This document shows, one piece after another, positions 6,406-13,939 of a DNA stretch of 14,117 nt. How positions within the stretch are numbered: the first letter of the stretch is position 1; every line of letters begins with the position of its first letter. The translations under genes were made by a program, and so were the position numbers. The notes under the pieces were generated by a model. It worked only from the letters and a program-made list of their open reading frames with translations, did not search any database and was not told the DNA's origin. Source of the stretch: an uncultured Burkholderiales bacterium. GTDB lineage: Bacteria; Pseudomonadota; Gammaproteobacteria; Burkholderiales; Burkholderiaceae_E. The stretch spans positions 1-14,117 of the forward strand of contig CAIXXI010000367.1 in NCBI GenBank assembly GCA_903923345.1, written 5' to 3'.

Positions 6406-7794
6406 TCAGGCGGGCGACCATTCGGGCGAGGCAGTCGGTGTGTGCAGGCTGGCCAGCCGTTGCAGGCGAATCGCAGCCGGCGGGTGTGAATCGTAGAAGG
6501 CCGAGTGCACCGGGTCGGGTGTGAGCGTGGCGGCATTGTCTTCGTAGAGTTTGACCAGCGCACGGCTCAGGTGCTCGGGGCTCGACTGACGGGCAGCAAA
6601 GGCATCAGCTTCGAATTCATGCCGGCGTGACAACCAGCTCGACACCGGATTGAGCACGAAGGTGAAGACCGGCATGACCAGAAAGAACAGCAAGAGCGCA
6701 TGGCCGCCCATCGCACCGTTCAGGTCTGGCGTGACCCCCAGCCCCTGATAGAACCAGGTCTGACGCGACAGCCAGCCCAGAAGCCACAGTCCGGCCAGAC
6801 TGATGGCAAAGCTGGTGATCACGCGCTTGAGGATATGGCGATGGGCGAAGTGCCCGAGCTCGTGTGCCAGCACGGCTTCGATTTCTTCCACCGACAGGCG
6901 CGACAGCAGGGTGTCGAAAAAGACGATCCGCTTGGCGCGGCCCAGGCCGGTGAAATAGGCATTGCCATGGGCCGAGCGCTTGCTGCCGTCCATCACGAAC
7001 AGGCCCTTGGCTGCAAAGCCGCAGCGCACCAGCAGTGCCTCGACCCGCTCACGGACCGGACCGGCCTCGAGTGGCTCGAAGCGGTTGAACAGCGGCGCGA
7101 TGACCGTCGGATACAGCACCAGCACCGCCAGATTGAAGGCCATCCAGACCGCCCAGGTCCAGAGCCACCAGTGCTCACCGGCGCGGTCCATCAGCCAGAG
7201 CACCGCCATCAGCAGGGGCAGCCCCAGGGCGATCGACAGGGCGGTGCCCTTGAGCAGGTCGGCCAGGAACAGAGCCGGGGTCATTCGATTGAATCCGAAG
7301 CGCTTTTCCAGCCCGAACTGACGGTACAGGGCGATCGGCAGATCGATCAGCGAAGCGACCAGGGCCACCGCCCCGATCAGCAGGACCTGACGCCACATCG
7401 GTGAATCAGGCAGCCATTCGCGCAGCCATGAGTCGATCCAGCCGATACCCCCCAGCACAGTGAATCCCAGCAGCACGGCGGCGCCCAGCAGGCTTTCGAA
7501 CATGCCCAGCTGCACACGGGCCCGGGTGTAGTCGGCCGCGCGCTGATGGGCCGACAGGGTGATGCGGTCAGCGAACTGCACGGGCACGGCGGCGCGGTGA
7601 CGGGCCACATGACGGACCTGGCGCGTTGCAAGCCACAGCCGCGTGCCGACCGACAGCAGGAGCGCGGTCAGAAAGATCAGGGAAAACAGCAAAGGAGCAG
7701 GCAGGTTCAAGGACAACTCATCAGGAGGGGAGGGCGGCTGCCCGAACGGGGCCGCATGAGACAATGCCGTCGGAGAAAAGTATGTCACAGACAC
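6406..7794 (-). CDS. M48 family zinc metallopeptidase (Ste24/CAAX-protease-like)
   Basis: Integral membrane zinc endopeptidase resembling Ste24 (CAAX prenyl protease 1). The 462-residue product has several hydrophobic segments (about 34-53, 101-120, 137-155, 180-202, 213-230, 327-341 and 366-382). The catalytic site is HELGH at 311-315 followed by E393 in an ExxxD motif (EFEAD). Bacteria lack the prenylated a-factor substrate; these enzymes are thought to act in membrane protein quality control, but the substrate here is unknown. The start is uncertain. GTG at 7794 (or 7788, with AGG just upstream) would overlap the divergent orn start. TTG codons at 7716 or 7710 would give an N-terminus closer to that of homologues, starting near the first membrane segment. 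It leads the group with the pterin dehydratase and rsgA. Confidence 0.92.
   Translation of the reverse strand: MSVTYFSPTALSHAAPFGQPPSPPDELSLNLPAPLLFSLIFLTALLLSVGTRLWLATRQVRHVARHRAAVPVQFADRITLSAHQRAADYTRARVQLGMFESLLGAAVLLGFTVLGGIGWIDSWLREWLPDSPMWRQVLLIGAVALVASLIDLPIALYRQFGLEKRFGFNRMTPALFLADLLKGTALSIALGLPLLMAVLWLMDRAGEHWWLWTWAVWMAFNLAVLVLYPTVIAPLFNRFEPLEAGPVRERVEALLVRCGFAAKGLFVMDGSKRSAHGNAYFTGLGRAKRIVFFDTLLSRLSVEEIEAVLAHELGHFAHRHILKRVITSFAISLAGLWLLGWLSRQTWFYQGLGVTPDLNGAMGGHALLLFFLVMPVFTFVLNPVSSWLSRRHEFEADAFAARQSSPEHLSRALVKLYEDNAATLTPDPVHSAFYDSHPPAAIRLQRLASLHTPTASPEWSPA
7772..7775 (+). promoter_or_regulatory. Shine-Dalgarno deciding the orn start
   Basis: GGAG lies 6 nt before the ATG at 7782. 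The in-frame ATG at 7764 would add MPSEKS and lacks such a site. The much longer open frame beginning at 7626 runs antisense to the M48 gene and is not needed by the family. Confidence 0.65.
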
Positions 7795-8387
7795 CTGCGC
7801 AACAGCCTGATGGGCAGCCTCCCGAGCTGCCTGCCCGACCGAACGAGAGCCACCTGATCTGGGTCGACATGGAGATGACCGGGCTGCGGCCCGAGGTTGA
7901 TCGCATCATCGAAGTGGCGGTCGTGGTCACCGACAGTGCGCTCAATATTCTGGCCACCGGCCCGGTGCTCGCCATTCACCAACCCGATGCGGTGATGGCG
8001 GCGATGGACAGCTGGAACACTGCCACCCATGGCCGATCCGGCCTGACCGCTCGGGTCAAGGCCTCAGGCATCACCGAGGCTCAGGCCCAGTCGATACTCA
8101 TCGATTTCCTGCGACCCTGGGTGCCCCCTGGAAAATCGCCGATGTGCGGCAATTCCATTGGCCAGGACCGTCGTTTCATGGCCCGCACGATGCCGGAACT
8201 CGAAGCGTATTTTCACTATCGCAACCTCGATGTCTCGACGGTCAAGGAGCTGTGCAAGCGCTGGCGCCCTGAGGTGGCCAAGGCCTTTGCCAAGCGCAGT
8301 GCTCACACCGCGCTGGCCGACATCGAGGAGTCCATCGACGAACTGCGCCATTACCGGACGCACTTTTTCTCGATGCAAGCTGCCTGA
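7782..8387 (+). CDS. orn: oligoribonuclease
   Basis: Orn is a 3'-to-5' exoribonuclease that clears di- and very short oligoribonucleotides, including the pGpG from c-di-GMP breakdown; it is a cytosolic homodimer. The 201-residue product starting at 7782 has all the DEDDh residues: D29 and E31 in WVDMEMTGL, D119 in CGNSIGQDRRFM, and H165 and D170 in KRSAHTALADIEESIDEL. The conserved YRNLDVSTVKEL lies between. It has a 20-residue N-terminal extension rich in Gln and Pro before the family start (NESHLIWVDME), which is longer than in E. coli. It is divergent from the M48 gene and ends 25 bp from the convergent MATE gene; I see no clear terminator in that gap. Confidence 0.97.
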   Translation: MSQTPAQQPDGQPPELPARPNESHLIWVDMEMTGLRPEVDRIIEVAVVVTDSALNILATGPVLAIHQPDAVMAAMDSWNTATHGRSGLTARVKASGITEAQAQSILIDFLRPWVPPGKSPMCGNSIGQDRRFMARTMPELEAYFHYRNLDVSTVKELCKRWRPEVAKAFAKRSAHTALADIEESIDELRHYRTHFFSMQAA

Positions 8388-8412
8388 ACCGCGCAGTTCG
8401 GCACAGTGCGGC

Positions 8413-9807
8413 TCAGCTTCCGGCCGCGGGCGCAACCGGTGCGGCTGCGATCGGGTCTCGGGTGTGCCGCATGAAAATCACCAGCAGGCCGGCTGATGCC
8501 GCGGCCACCGAAGCCGCTGCCGCGATCCAGAACCCACGGACACCCCAGCCCAGCCCGAAGGCCAGCCACCAGCCGCCGCCCACGCCGATGCCCCACAGCG
8601 ATGCGGCAAACACCAGCATCGGCGCCACCGCGATCTTCCAGGCACGCAGCACGAAGGCCAGCACGCACTGCATCGCATCGAAGAGGTGATAGAACGCCAC
8701 CAGCGTCAGCAGGGATGCGGCAATGCCGGCCACCGCCGGGTCCTTGGTGTAAGCCGCTGCCAGCGGCGTCCTGACCAGCCACAACACCACCGCGACCCCG
8801 ATCGCCATCGCAAAGCCGAGTCGGATGCCCAGCCAGGCCGTGCGCCGCGCACCCACCGGGTCGGCCGCACCGAGCGCCTGTGCAGCCAGCACACTGGTGG
8901 CATTGCCCATCGACAGCGGCAGCATGAAGACGACGGCAGCCAGATTCGATGCGATCGCATGGCCACCGACCACCTCAGTCCCCAATCGGGCCACCAGCAG
9001 GGTCATCAGCTGGAAGGCACTCACGTCGATCAGATACGTGCCGCCGATCGGCAGGCCCAGACGCAGCAGCTCCCGCAGGGTGGCGCCATTCGGTCGGCCG
9101 ATGCCCTGCAGGGCGAAGCGGCGGTAAAACGGATCGCGTCGCAGGATCGTCCAGCCGATCGCGGCACTGACGCAGGCGATCACCGAGGTCGACAGGCCGC
9201 AGCCGGATCCGCCCAGGGCGGGCAATGCCGGCAGACCGATCGCTGTCGGCGCCTCGCTGCCGTTCATGAACAGCAGATTCAACGGGATCTTGCAGACCGG
9301 CCCGAGCAGGTTGATGGCCATCACCGTGCGCGGGCGCGAGACTGCCGCATTGAAGGTGGTGAAGGCGCGAAACCACAGGGCTGCGGGCAGGCCGAGTGCA
9401 ACCAGATTCAGATAGCGGGCGGCCGCGCCGGTGACCTCGGGCGATGCACCGGCCAGCGCCAGGAACGGCTCTGGAAACGCCAGTGCAATTGCGCCGGGTA
9501 CGAGCAGGATCAGCGCCATCCATTGGCCCTGACGCCAGGTCTCGCCGACCGCATGCGGGCGATTGCCGCCGAAATGCTGCGCAGCCATCGGCGAGATCGA
9601 CTGCAGCGCGCCCATCAGGCCGACATAGACCACGAAGTAGATGCTCGACCCGATGGCCACCGAAGCCAGGTCGAAGGCCGAGCGGTTACCGGCCATCGCG
9701 GTGTCGATGATGCCGTTGGCCATCACCGCGAGTTGGCTGATGAACATCGGCCAGCCCAGGGACAGGATGGAACGCACCGTCGGCTGGTGCGGGGTGCGGG
9801 CGTTCAT
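8413..9807 (-). CDS. MATE family efflux transporter (NorM-like)
   Basis: Inner-membrane antiporter of the MATE family within the MOP superfamily; studied relatives export cationic drugs or toxins in exchange for Na+ or H+. The product has 464 residues, normal for the family, and is hydrophobic throughout, consistent with about 12 helices in two related halves. The N-terminal half has WPMFISQLAVMANGIIDTAMAG and GLMGALQSISPMAAQHFG, typical of helix 1 and the region before helix 3. The second half has LRLGLPIGGTYLIDVSAFQLM. The ATG at 9807 was chosen because AGAGG lies 7 nt upstream and the family starts there; the open frame extends about 100 residues further but reads back into the upstream gene without any family match. 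It lies 25 bp after the GT39 gene, so they are probably cotranscribed. The substrate is unknown. Confidence 0.93.
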   Translation of the reverse strand: MNARTPHQPTVRSILSLGWPMFISQLAVMANGIIDTAMAGNRSAFDLASVAIGSSIYFVVYVGLMGALQSISPMAAQHFGGNRPHAVGETWRQGQWMALILLVPGAIALAFPEPFLALAGASPEVTGAAARYLNLVALGLPAALWFRAFTTFNAAVSRPRTVMAINLLGPVCKIPLNLLFMNGSEAPTAIGLPALPALGGSGCGLSTSVIACVSAAIGWTILRRDPFYRRFALQGIGRPNGATLRELLRLGLPIGGTYLIDVSAFQLMTLLVARLGTEVVGGHAIASNLAAVVFMLPLSMGNATSVLAAQALGAADPVGARRTAWLGIRLGFAMAIGVAVVLWLVRTPLAAAYTKDPAVAGIAASLLTLVAFYHLFDAMQCVLAFVLRAWKIAVAPMLVFAASLWGIGVGGGWWLAFGLGWGVRGFWIAAAASVAAASAGLLVIFMRHTRDPIAAAPVAPAAGS

Positions 9808-9832
9808 GGATTGCCTCTGGTCTGAGCGGCGG

Positions 9833-11566
9833 TCATTTTGGCAAGCGCTTGAGCAGCCTGAATCGCTCGCGTCGATCCGCTGGTCGCTGGCCGCTCCAGG
9901 CTTCGTGCCAGGCGCCAGGAATCGAGTCGAGGGAGAGCGGAGAGTCGATGCGTTCAGCCAGCAGCAGCCAGTCGCAATCGGGGCGGGTGTCGTCCAGTCG
10001 CATGCCGCCAAAGAATGCAAAGCTGGCCCGATGCGCTGCATCCAGCCCGAGCGTGCGCACGCAGCGATAGTCGCCGGGGATTGCCGCACCGGCCTGCTGC
10101 GCGACATCTCGATAGGTGTTGCGGAAATTGGCTGCCGGCAGCCACAGGGTCATGAGCAAAAACCAGGTCAGTACCAGCCCGCCGCTCGACAGCACCACCG
10201 TGCGCCACAGTGCCCTTGGCTGACGGGACACCCGCCAGTACACCAGCACGATCCAGGCAATCGTGGCCGCCAGACCGAGCAGCGCTTCCAGCGGATCAAG
10301 GAGCGGCATGAAGCCGCGCGCCGCCTGCTGCGCGCTGAGGGCCATTCGCGGCGGCCAGCCGGTCATGAAGGCAATCCAGTAGCCCCACAGCGCCAGGCCG
10401 ATCAAGGAAAAGCTCATCACCGCAAACCAGTCGATCAGGCTGCCGATGCCTCGGCGCAAGGCCGGCACGCCGAGTGCAGCCAGCATGGCCATCGGCGCGA
10501 TCACCGGCAGCAAGGCGGCTTCGCTCGGTCCGGTGCTGAAGATCGCCAGCATCAGCAGACCCGCAGTACACAGTGCCGGCAGAGCCACAGCGGCGGTGAG
10601 ACGCTGCGAACGCCACTGCCACACCGCCCAGGCTGCGATCGGCCAGGCGGGCCAGAAGAACCAGGGCAGGTTGCGCAGCCGATTCGACCAGGCTGCAGCA
10701 GAGGGCCAGCCGAGTTGCCCGCCATTGCGAGTCAGCCAGGCCGCACGGTGGTTCAGTGCTGCAGCCGGCTCCTGCAGGCCGACCCATTCGGCATGGCCGA
10801 GTACCAGCAGCCAGGGCAGGGCAGTGATCAGAGCTGTCAGGGCCATGGCGGTCAGCATGGGCCAGGCCACCAGTCGATACGGTTTTGTCAGGGCGGCTGC
10901 AAGGCCGGCAGTCAGTGCGAGCACCAGCGCAGTCGGGATGCCTCGGGTCAGAACGGTCAGCCCGATGGCCAAGCCAGCAACCGCGCCGCCCAGCTTCGGT
11001 CGCTCCAGCGCCCGCGCACAGCCGAACAGAAAGACGCCCACCCAGGCGATCTGCGCGGAGTGGGCCGTGGTTTCATGAGAGCGCTCGAGCAGGCCGAAGG
11101 TGGCCAGCATGATCAGCAGCGCGCAGTCTGCAATCGAGCGGCCGAAGTCGGTTCGCGAGGCCGAGGCGCCGAACGGGTCGGCCGGCTGAATTTCGGGTCG
11201 CCCGGCCAGCAGCCAACTGGCATACCAGACACACGACAGCAGCAGCACCAGCCAGCACAAGGCGGTCAACCGCATGGCGGTGTCTGCTGGCAGGAAGGGC
11301 AGGGACTTCATGGCCAGTGCGCCCAGCCAGAAAGGCACCGGCCCGACGTCTGTCACCGGCAGACCGACGACGTTTGGAATCAGCCAGTCGGCCAGGCCAT
11401 GAGCGCCCTGGGCCATGGTCCAGCTGATGCCAAACCCAGCTGCATCCGCAAACCGCCAGGGGTCGCGTCCCAGCAAGCCCGGGACGACGTACAGCACGCA
11501 CAGCGCCAGCAACAGCCAGCGCGGCATTTTGACCGCCTGCAAGGAGGTGACGACGAAGGGCTTCAT
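9833..11566 (-). CDS. ArnT/GT39-like polytopic membrane glycosyltransferase
   Basis: Probable glycosyltransferase family 39 / ArnT-like protein. Such enzymes use polyprenyl-phosphate-linked sugars and act on the periplasmic side on lipid A, other glycans or proteins. The 577-residue product has about a dozen hydrophobic segments and a soluble tail of roughly 90-100 residues. The first membrane helix (WLLLALCVLYVVPGLL, about 17-32) is followed by GRDPWRFADA, the place of the acidic catalytic motif in the first periplasmic loop of the family. The loop ERSHETTAHSAQIAW also fits. An alternative start at 11527 (MPRWLL, residue 14) has AGGCGG 5 nt upstream and may be the true one; the ATG at 11566 has only a weak site. 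It follows rpmE2 by 49 bp and precedes the MATE gene. Donor and acceptor cannot be read from the sequence. Confidence 0.85.
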   Translation of the reverse strand: MKPFVVTSLQAVKMPRWLLLALCVLYVVPGLLGRDPWRFADAAGFGISWTMAQGAHGLADWLIPNVVGLPVTDVGPVPFWLGALAMKSLPFLPADTAMRLTALCWLVLLLSCVWYASWLLAGRPEIQPADPFGASASRTDFGRSIADCALLIMLATFGLLERSHETTAHSAQIAWVGVFLFGCARALERPKLGGAVAGLAIGLTVLTRGIPTALVLALTAGLAAALTKPYRLVAWPMLTAMALTALITALPWLLVLGHAEWVGLQEPAAALNHRAAWLTRNGGQLGWPSAAAWSNRLRNLPWFFWPAWPIAAWAVWQWRSQRLTAAVALPALCTAGLLMLAIFSTGPSEAALLPVIAPMAMLAALGVPALRRGIGSLIDWFAVMSFSLIGLALWGYWIAFMTGWPPRMALSAQQAARGFMPLLDPLEALLGLAATIAWIVLVYWRVSRQPRALWRTVVLSSGGLVLTWFLLMTLWLPAANFRNTYRDVAQQAGAAIPGDYRCVRTLGLDAAHRASFAFFGGMRLDDTRPDCDWLLLAERIDSPLSLDSIPGAWHEAWSGQRPADRRERFRLLKRLPK

Positions 11567-11582
11567 GGAGTCGTCGGCTCCA

Positions 11583-11607
11583 GATCGCGCGAGTGGCTCG
11601 CGCGATC
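11583..11607 (-). repeat. perfect 11-bp inverted repeat between rpmE2 and the GT39 gene
   Basis: GATCGCGCGAG (11583-11593) and CTCGCGCGATC (11597-11607) are exact reverse complements around a 3-nt loop, giving a 25-nt hairpin. On the minus strand it starts 8 nt after the rpmE2 stop. No T run follows on either strand, so it does not meet the usual form of an intrinsic terminator. It could be a 3'-end stabilising stem for the ribosomal protein mRNA, a partial terminator, or a palindromic protein site. Confidence 0.6.
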
Positions 11608-11615
11608 CTGACGAA

Positions 11616-11873
11616 TCAGGCGCTGGCCTTGGTGCTGCGTGCGAATTTCTGGCGGAATTTCTCGACGCGACCGGCTTCGTTCACGCGCTGCTGGGCGCCG
11701 GTGTAGAAGGGGTGCGATTCCGAGGACACGTCCAGCTTGAACAGCGGGTATTCGGTACCGTCGATGGTGATCTTCTCGCGGGTGTTCAGCGTCGAGCGGG
11801 TGATGAAGCGGAAGTCACAGGACATGTCCTGAAAGACGACGTCGCGGTAGTTGGGGTGGATGCCATCTTTCAT
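11616..11873 (-). CDS. rpmE2: 50S ribosomal protein L31, type B
   Basis: Ribosomal protein bL31 of the zinc-free (type B, or C-minus) class, part of the 50S central protuberance and an intersubunit bridge. The 85-residue product begins MKDGIHPNYRDVVFQDMSCDF and has the type B signature SSESHPFYTG followed by GRVEKFRQKF. It has a single Cys and lacks the CxxC zinc site of type A L31. The ATG at 11873 was chosen from the family N-terminus and GGAG (11882-11885) 8 nt upstream; the frame is open for 23 more codons, but those codons are the structured leader. It lies 104 bp after rho, as in many Burkholderiales. In some bacteria type B copies are induced under zinc shortage; no Zur box was recognised here, and this may be the only L31. 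Confidence 0.97.
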   Translation of the reverse strand: MKDGIHPNYRDVVFQDMSCDFRFITRSTLNTREKITIDGTEYPLFKLDVSSESHPFYTGAQQRVNEAGRVEKFRQKFARSTKASA

Positions 11874-11880
11874 GCCGACT

Positions 11881-11937
11881 GCTCCGAAGTGGGGCGCCAG
11901 GCGGACCGCGCGATCAGGACTCGATCCTGCTCGGAGC
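11881..11937 (-). promoter_or_regulatory. structured rpmE2 leader that can hide the Shine-Dalgarno
   Basis: Read on the minus strand, GCTCCGA (11937-11931) is the exact complement of TCGGAGC (11887-11881), and the second arm contains the GGAG that serves rpmE2. Between them, CAGGA (11929-11925) and TCCTG (11919-11915) form an inner 5-bp hairpin, and a GC-rich segment with GGCGCC follows. The picture is a branched leader in which the outer stem closes the ribosome site, as in autogenous ribosomal protein leaders. L31 leader motifs are known in other bacterial groups; a match to any of them was not tested. No clear promoter was seen between rho and this element. Confidence 0.45.
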
Positions 11938-11977
11938 GCCAACGTTCCCGGAATTGTGGAAAACCAAAGATGTTAAC

Positions 11978-13240
<1,263 letters not shown>

Positions 13241-13382
13241 CGTCTGGGGTGTACAGCTAGCGACAGCTCGATTTCCCGCATGGCTGCGGCGCACCAGAGG
13301 CCATTCACGACAGGAATGACACCACCGGATACGGTGACCCGCGCCGAATACCGGGCAGGGACGGGAAAACAATCTGGGGGGG

Positions 13383-13398
13383 CCGGGGCTGACCCCGG
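13383..13398 (-). repeat. perfect 6-bp hairpin beside a C7 tract in the trxA-rho gap
   Basis: CCGGGG (13383-13388) and CCCCGG (13393-13398) pair perfectly around a 4-nt loop. On the minus strand the stem is followed directly by a run of seven C (plus-strand G run 13376-13382), not by T, so it is not an intrinsic terminator. C-rich RNA near the start of rho could be a Rho-binding leader, as in autoregulated rho genes, but this is inference. Confidence 0.4.
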
Positions 13399-13416
13399 AA
13401 CCGTCGCGGCTGACGA

Positions 13417-13437
13417 AGCTTCAGCAGGGCTGAAGCT
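13417..13437 (-). repeat. perfect 8-bp hairpin after trxA
   Basis: AGCTTCAG (13417-13424) and CTGAAGCT (13430-13437) are exact reverse complements around a 5-nt loop (CCCTG on the minus strand). It begins 51 nt after the trxA stop. The following minus-strand bases are TCGTCAGC, with no T run, so termination would be weak. It may separate trxA from rho expression or protect the trxA 3' end. The remainder of the 247-bp gap shows no credible ORF. Confidence 0.45.
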
Positions 13438-13487
13438 AGCCGCGGCGGGCGGAAACGACTATGCGTTTTACCGAAGGGTACGACGAA

Positions 13488-13808
13488 TCAGAGGTGGCTG
13501 TCCAGAAAGGCGGCCAGTTGTGATTTCGAGACTGCACCGACCTGCGTGGCGACTTCGGCGCCATTACGGAACAGCTTGAGGGTCGGGATGCCGCGGATGC
13601 CGAAGCGCTGCGCAGCACCGGGGTTGTCGTCGACGTTGACCTTGACCACGCGAACCTTGCCGTCGTAGTCCCGCGCGACTTCGTCGAGCAGTGGGGCAAT
13701 CATCTTGCAGGGGCCGCACCACTCGGCCCAGTAATCGACCAGCACCGGGGTGTCGGCTTTGAGCACGTCGGCATCGAAGTGGTCGTCGGTAGTGTGTTTG
13801 ATGTCCAT
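13488..13808 (-). CDS. trxA: thioredoxin 1
   Basis: Cytosolic thioredoxin, the small dithiol protein that reduces ribonucleotide reductase, PAPS reductase, methionine sulfoxide reductases and others, and is recharged by thioredoxin reductase. The 106-residue product has the normal length. Its active site is W30-C31-G-P-C34, with the buried D25 in DYWAEW and the cis-proline P75 in GIRGIPTLKLF. No signal peptide is present. The ATG at 13808 has AAGG 7 nt upstream and a plausible promoter at 13837-13866. The trxA-rho order is common in proteobacteria, and the two are likely at least partly cotranscribed across a 247-bp gap with hairpins. Confidence 0.98.
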   Translation of the reverse strand: MDIKHTTDDHFDADVLKADTPVLVDYWAEWCGPCKMIAPLLDEVARDYDGKVRVVKVNVDDNPGAAQRFGIRGIPTLKLFRNGAEVATQVGAVSKSQLAAFLDSHL

Positions 13809-13836
13809 AGGAAACCTTTTGAAGATCGACTAACTT

Positions 13837-13866
13837 ACCATACCGCTCACCCGGAACGCCTGTCAT
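13837..13866 (-). promoter_or_regulatory. candidate trxA promoter
   Basis: On the minus strand ATGACA (13866-13861; 5 of 6 to TTGACA) and TATGGT (13842-13837; 4 of 6 to TATAAT) are 18 bp apart, 28 nt before the trxA start. The 8-mer CGGTATGG occurs twice at a 30-bp interval: once overlapping the -10 (13838-13845) and once just upstream of the -35 (13868-13875). This could be a pair of regulator sites or a duplicated promoter fragment. Confidence 0.5.
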
Positions 13867-13939
13867 TCCATACCGGGTCGGGGGTCAACTTTCGAGCCTT
13901 TTGCCGACGATCCGGCCACCCGTGCGTGACATCCCCTCC

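Noticed and set aside
7626..7781. An N-terminal extension of 52 codons on orn
   Set aside because: Orn proteins do not carry it, it is antisense to the M48 gene, and the ATG at 7782 has a good Shine-Dalgarno.
9808..10107. A 100-codon N-terminal extension of the MATE protein
   Set aside because: It overlaps the 3' end of the GT39 gene in another frame, has no hydrophobic or family features, and the ATG at 9807 has its own Shine-Dalgarno.
11541..11567. A perfect Shine-Dalgarno-like AAGGAGGTGA at 11541-11550 on the plus strand with ATG at 11565
   Set aside because: The spacing is 14 nt, too long for a normal start. The frame that follows runs antisense to rpmE2 with no recognisable product. 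It is explained by the N-terminal codons of the GT39 gene on the other strand.
9641..11611. A 656-codon open frame on the plus strand
   Set aside because: It runs antisense through both the GT39 and MATE genes, and its product is a Gln/Arg/Gly/His-rich sequence without any domain or membrane segment. This is the usual shadow of GC-rich coding DNA in the opposite frame.
13241..13372. A 44-codon N-terminal extension of Rho
   Set aside because: The family starts at MHLSEL; the extension is basic and Cys-rich, without similarity to Rho, and lies in the structured trxA-rho gap.
13376..13382. The G7 run as a possible sign of a sequencing error or phase-variation tract
   Set aside because: It lies outside any gene and no reading frame depends on it. 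Seven G in GC-rich DNA is not remarkable on its own.
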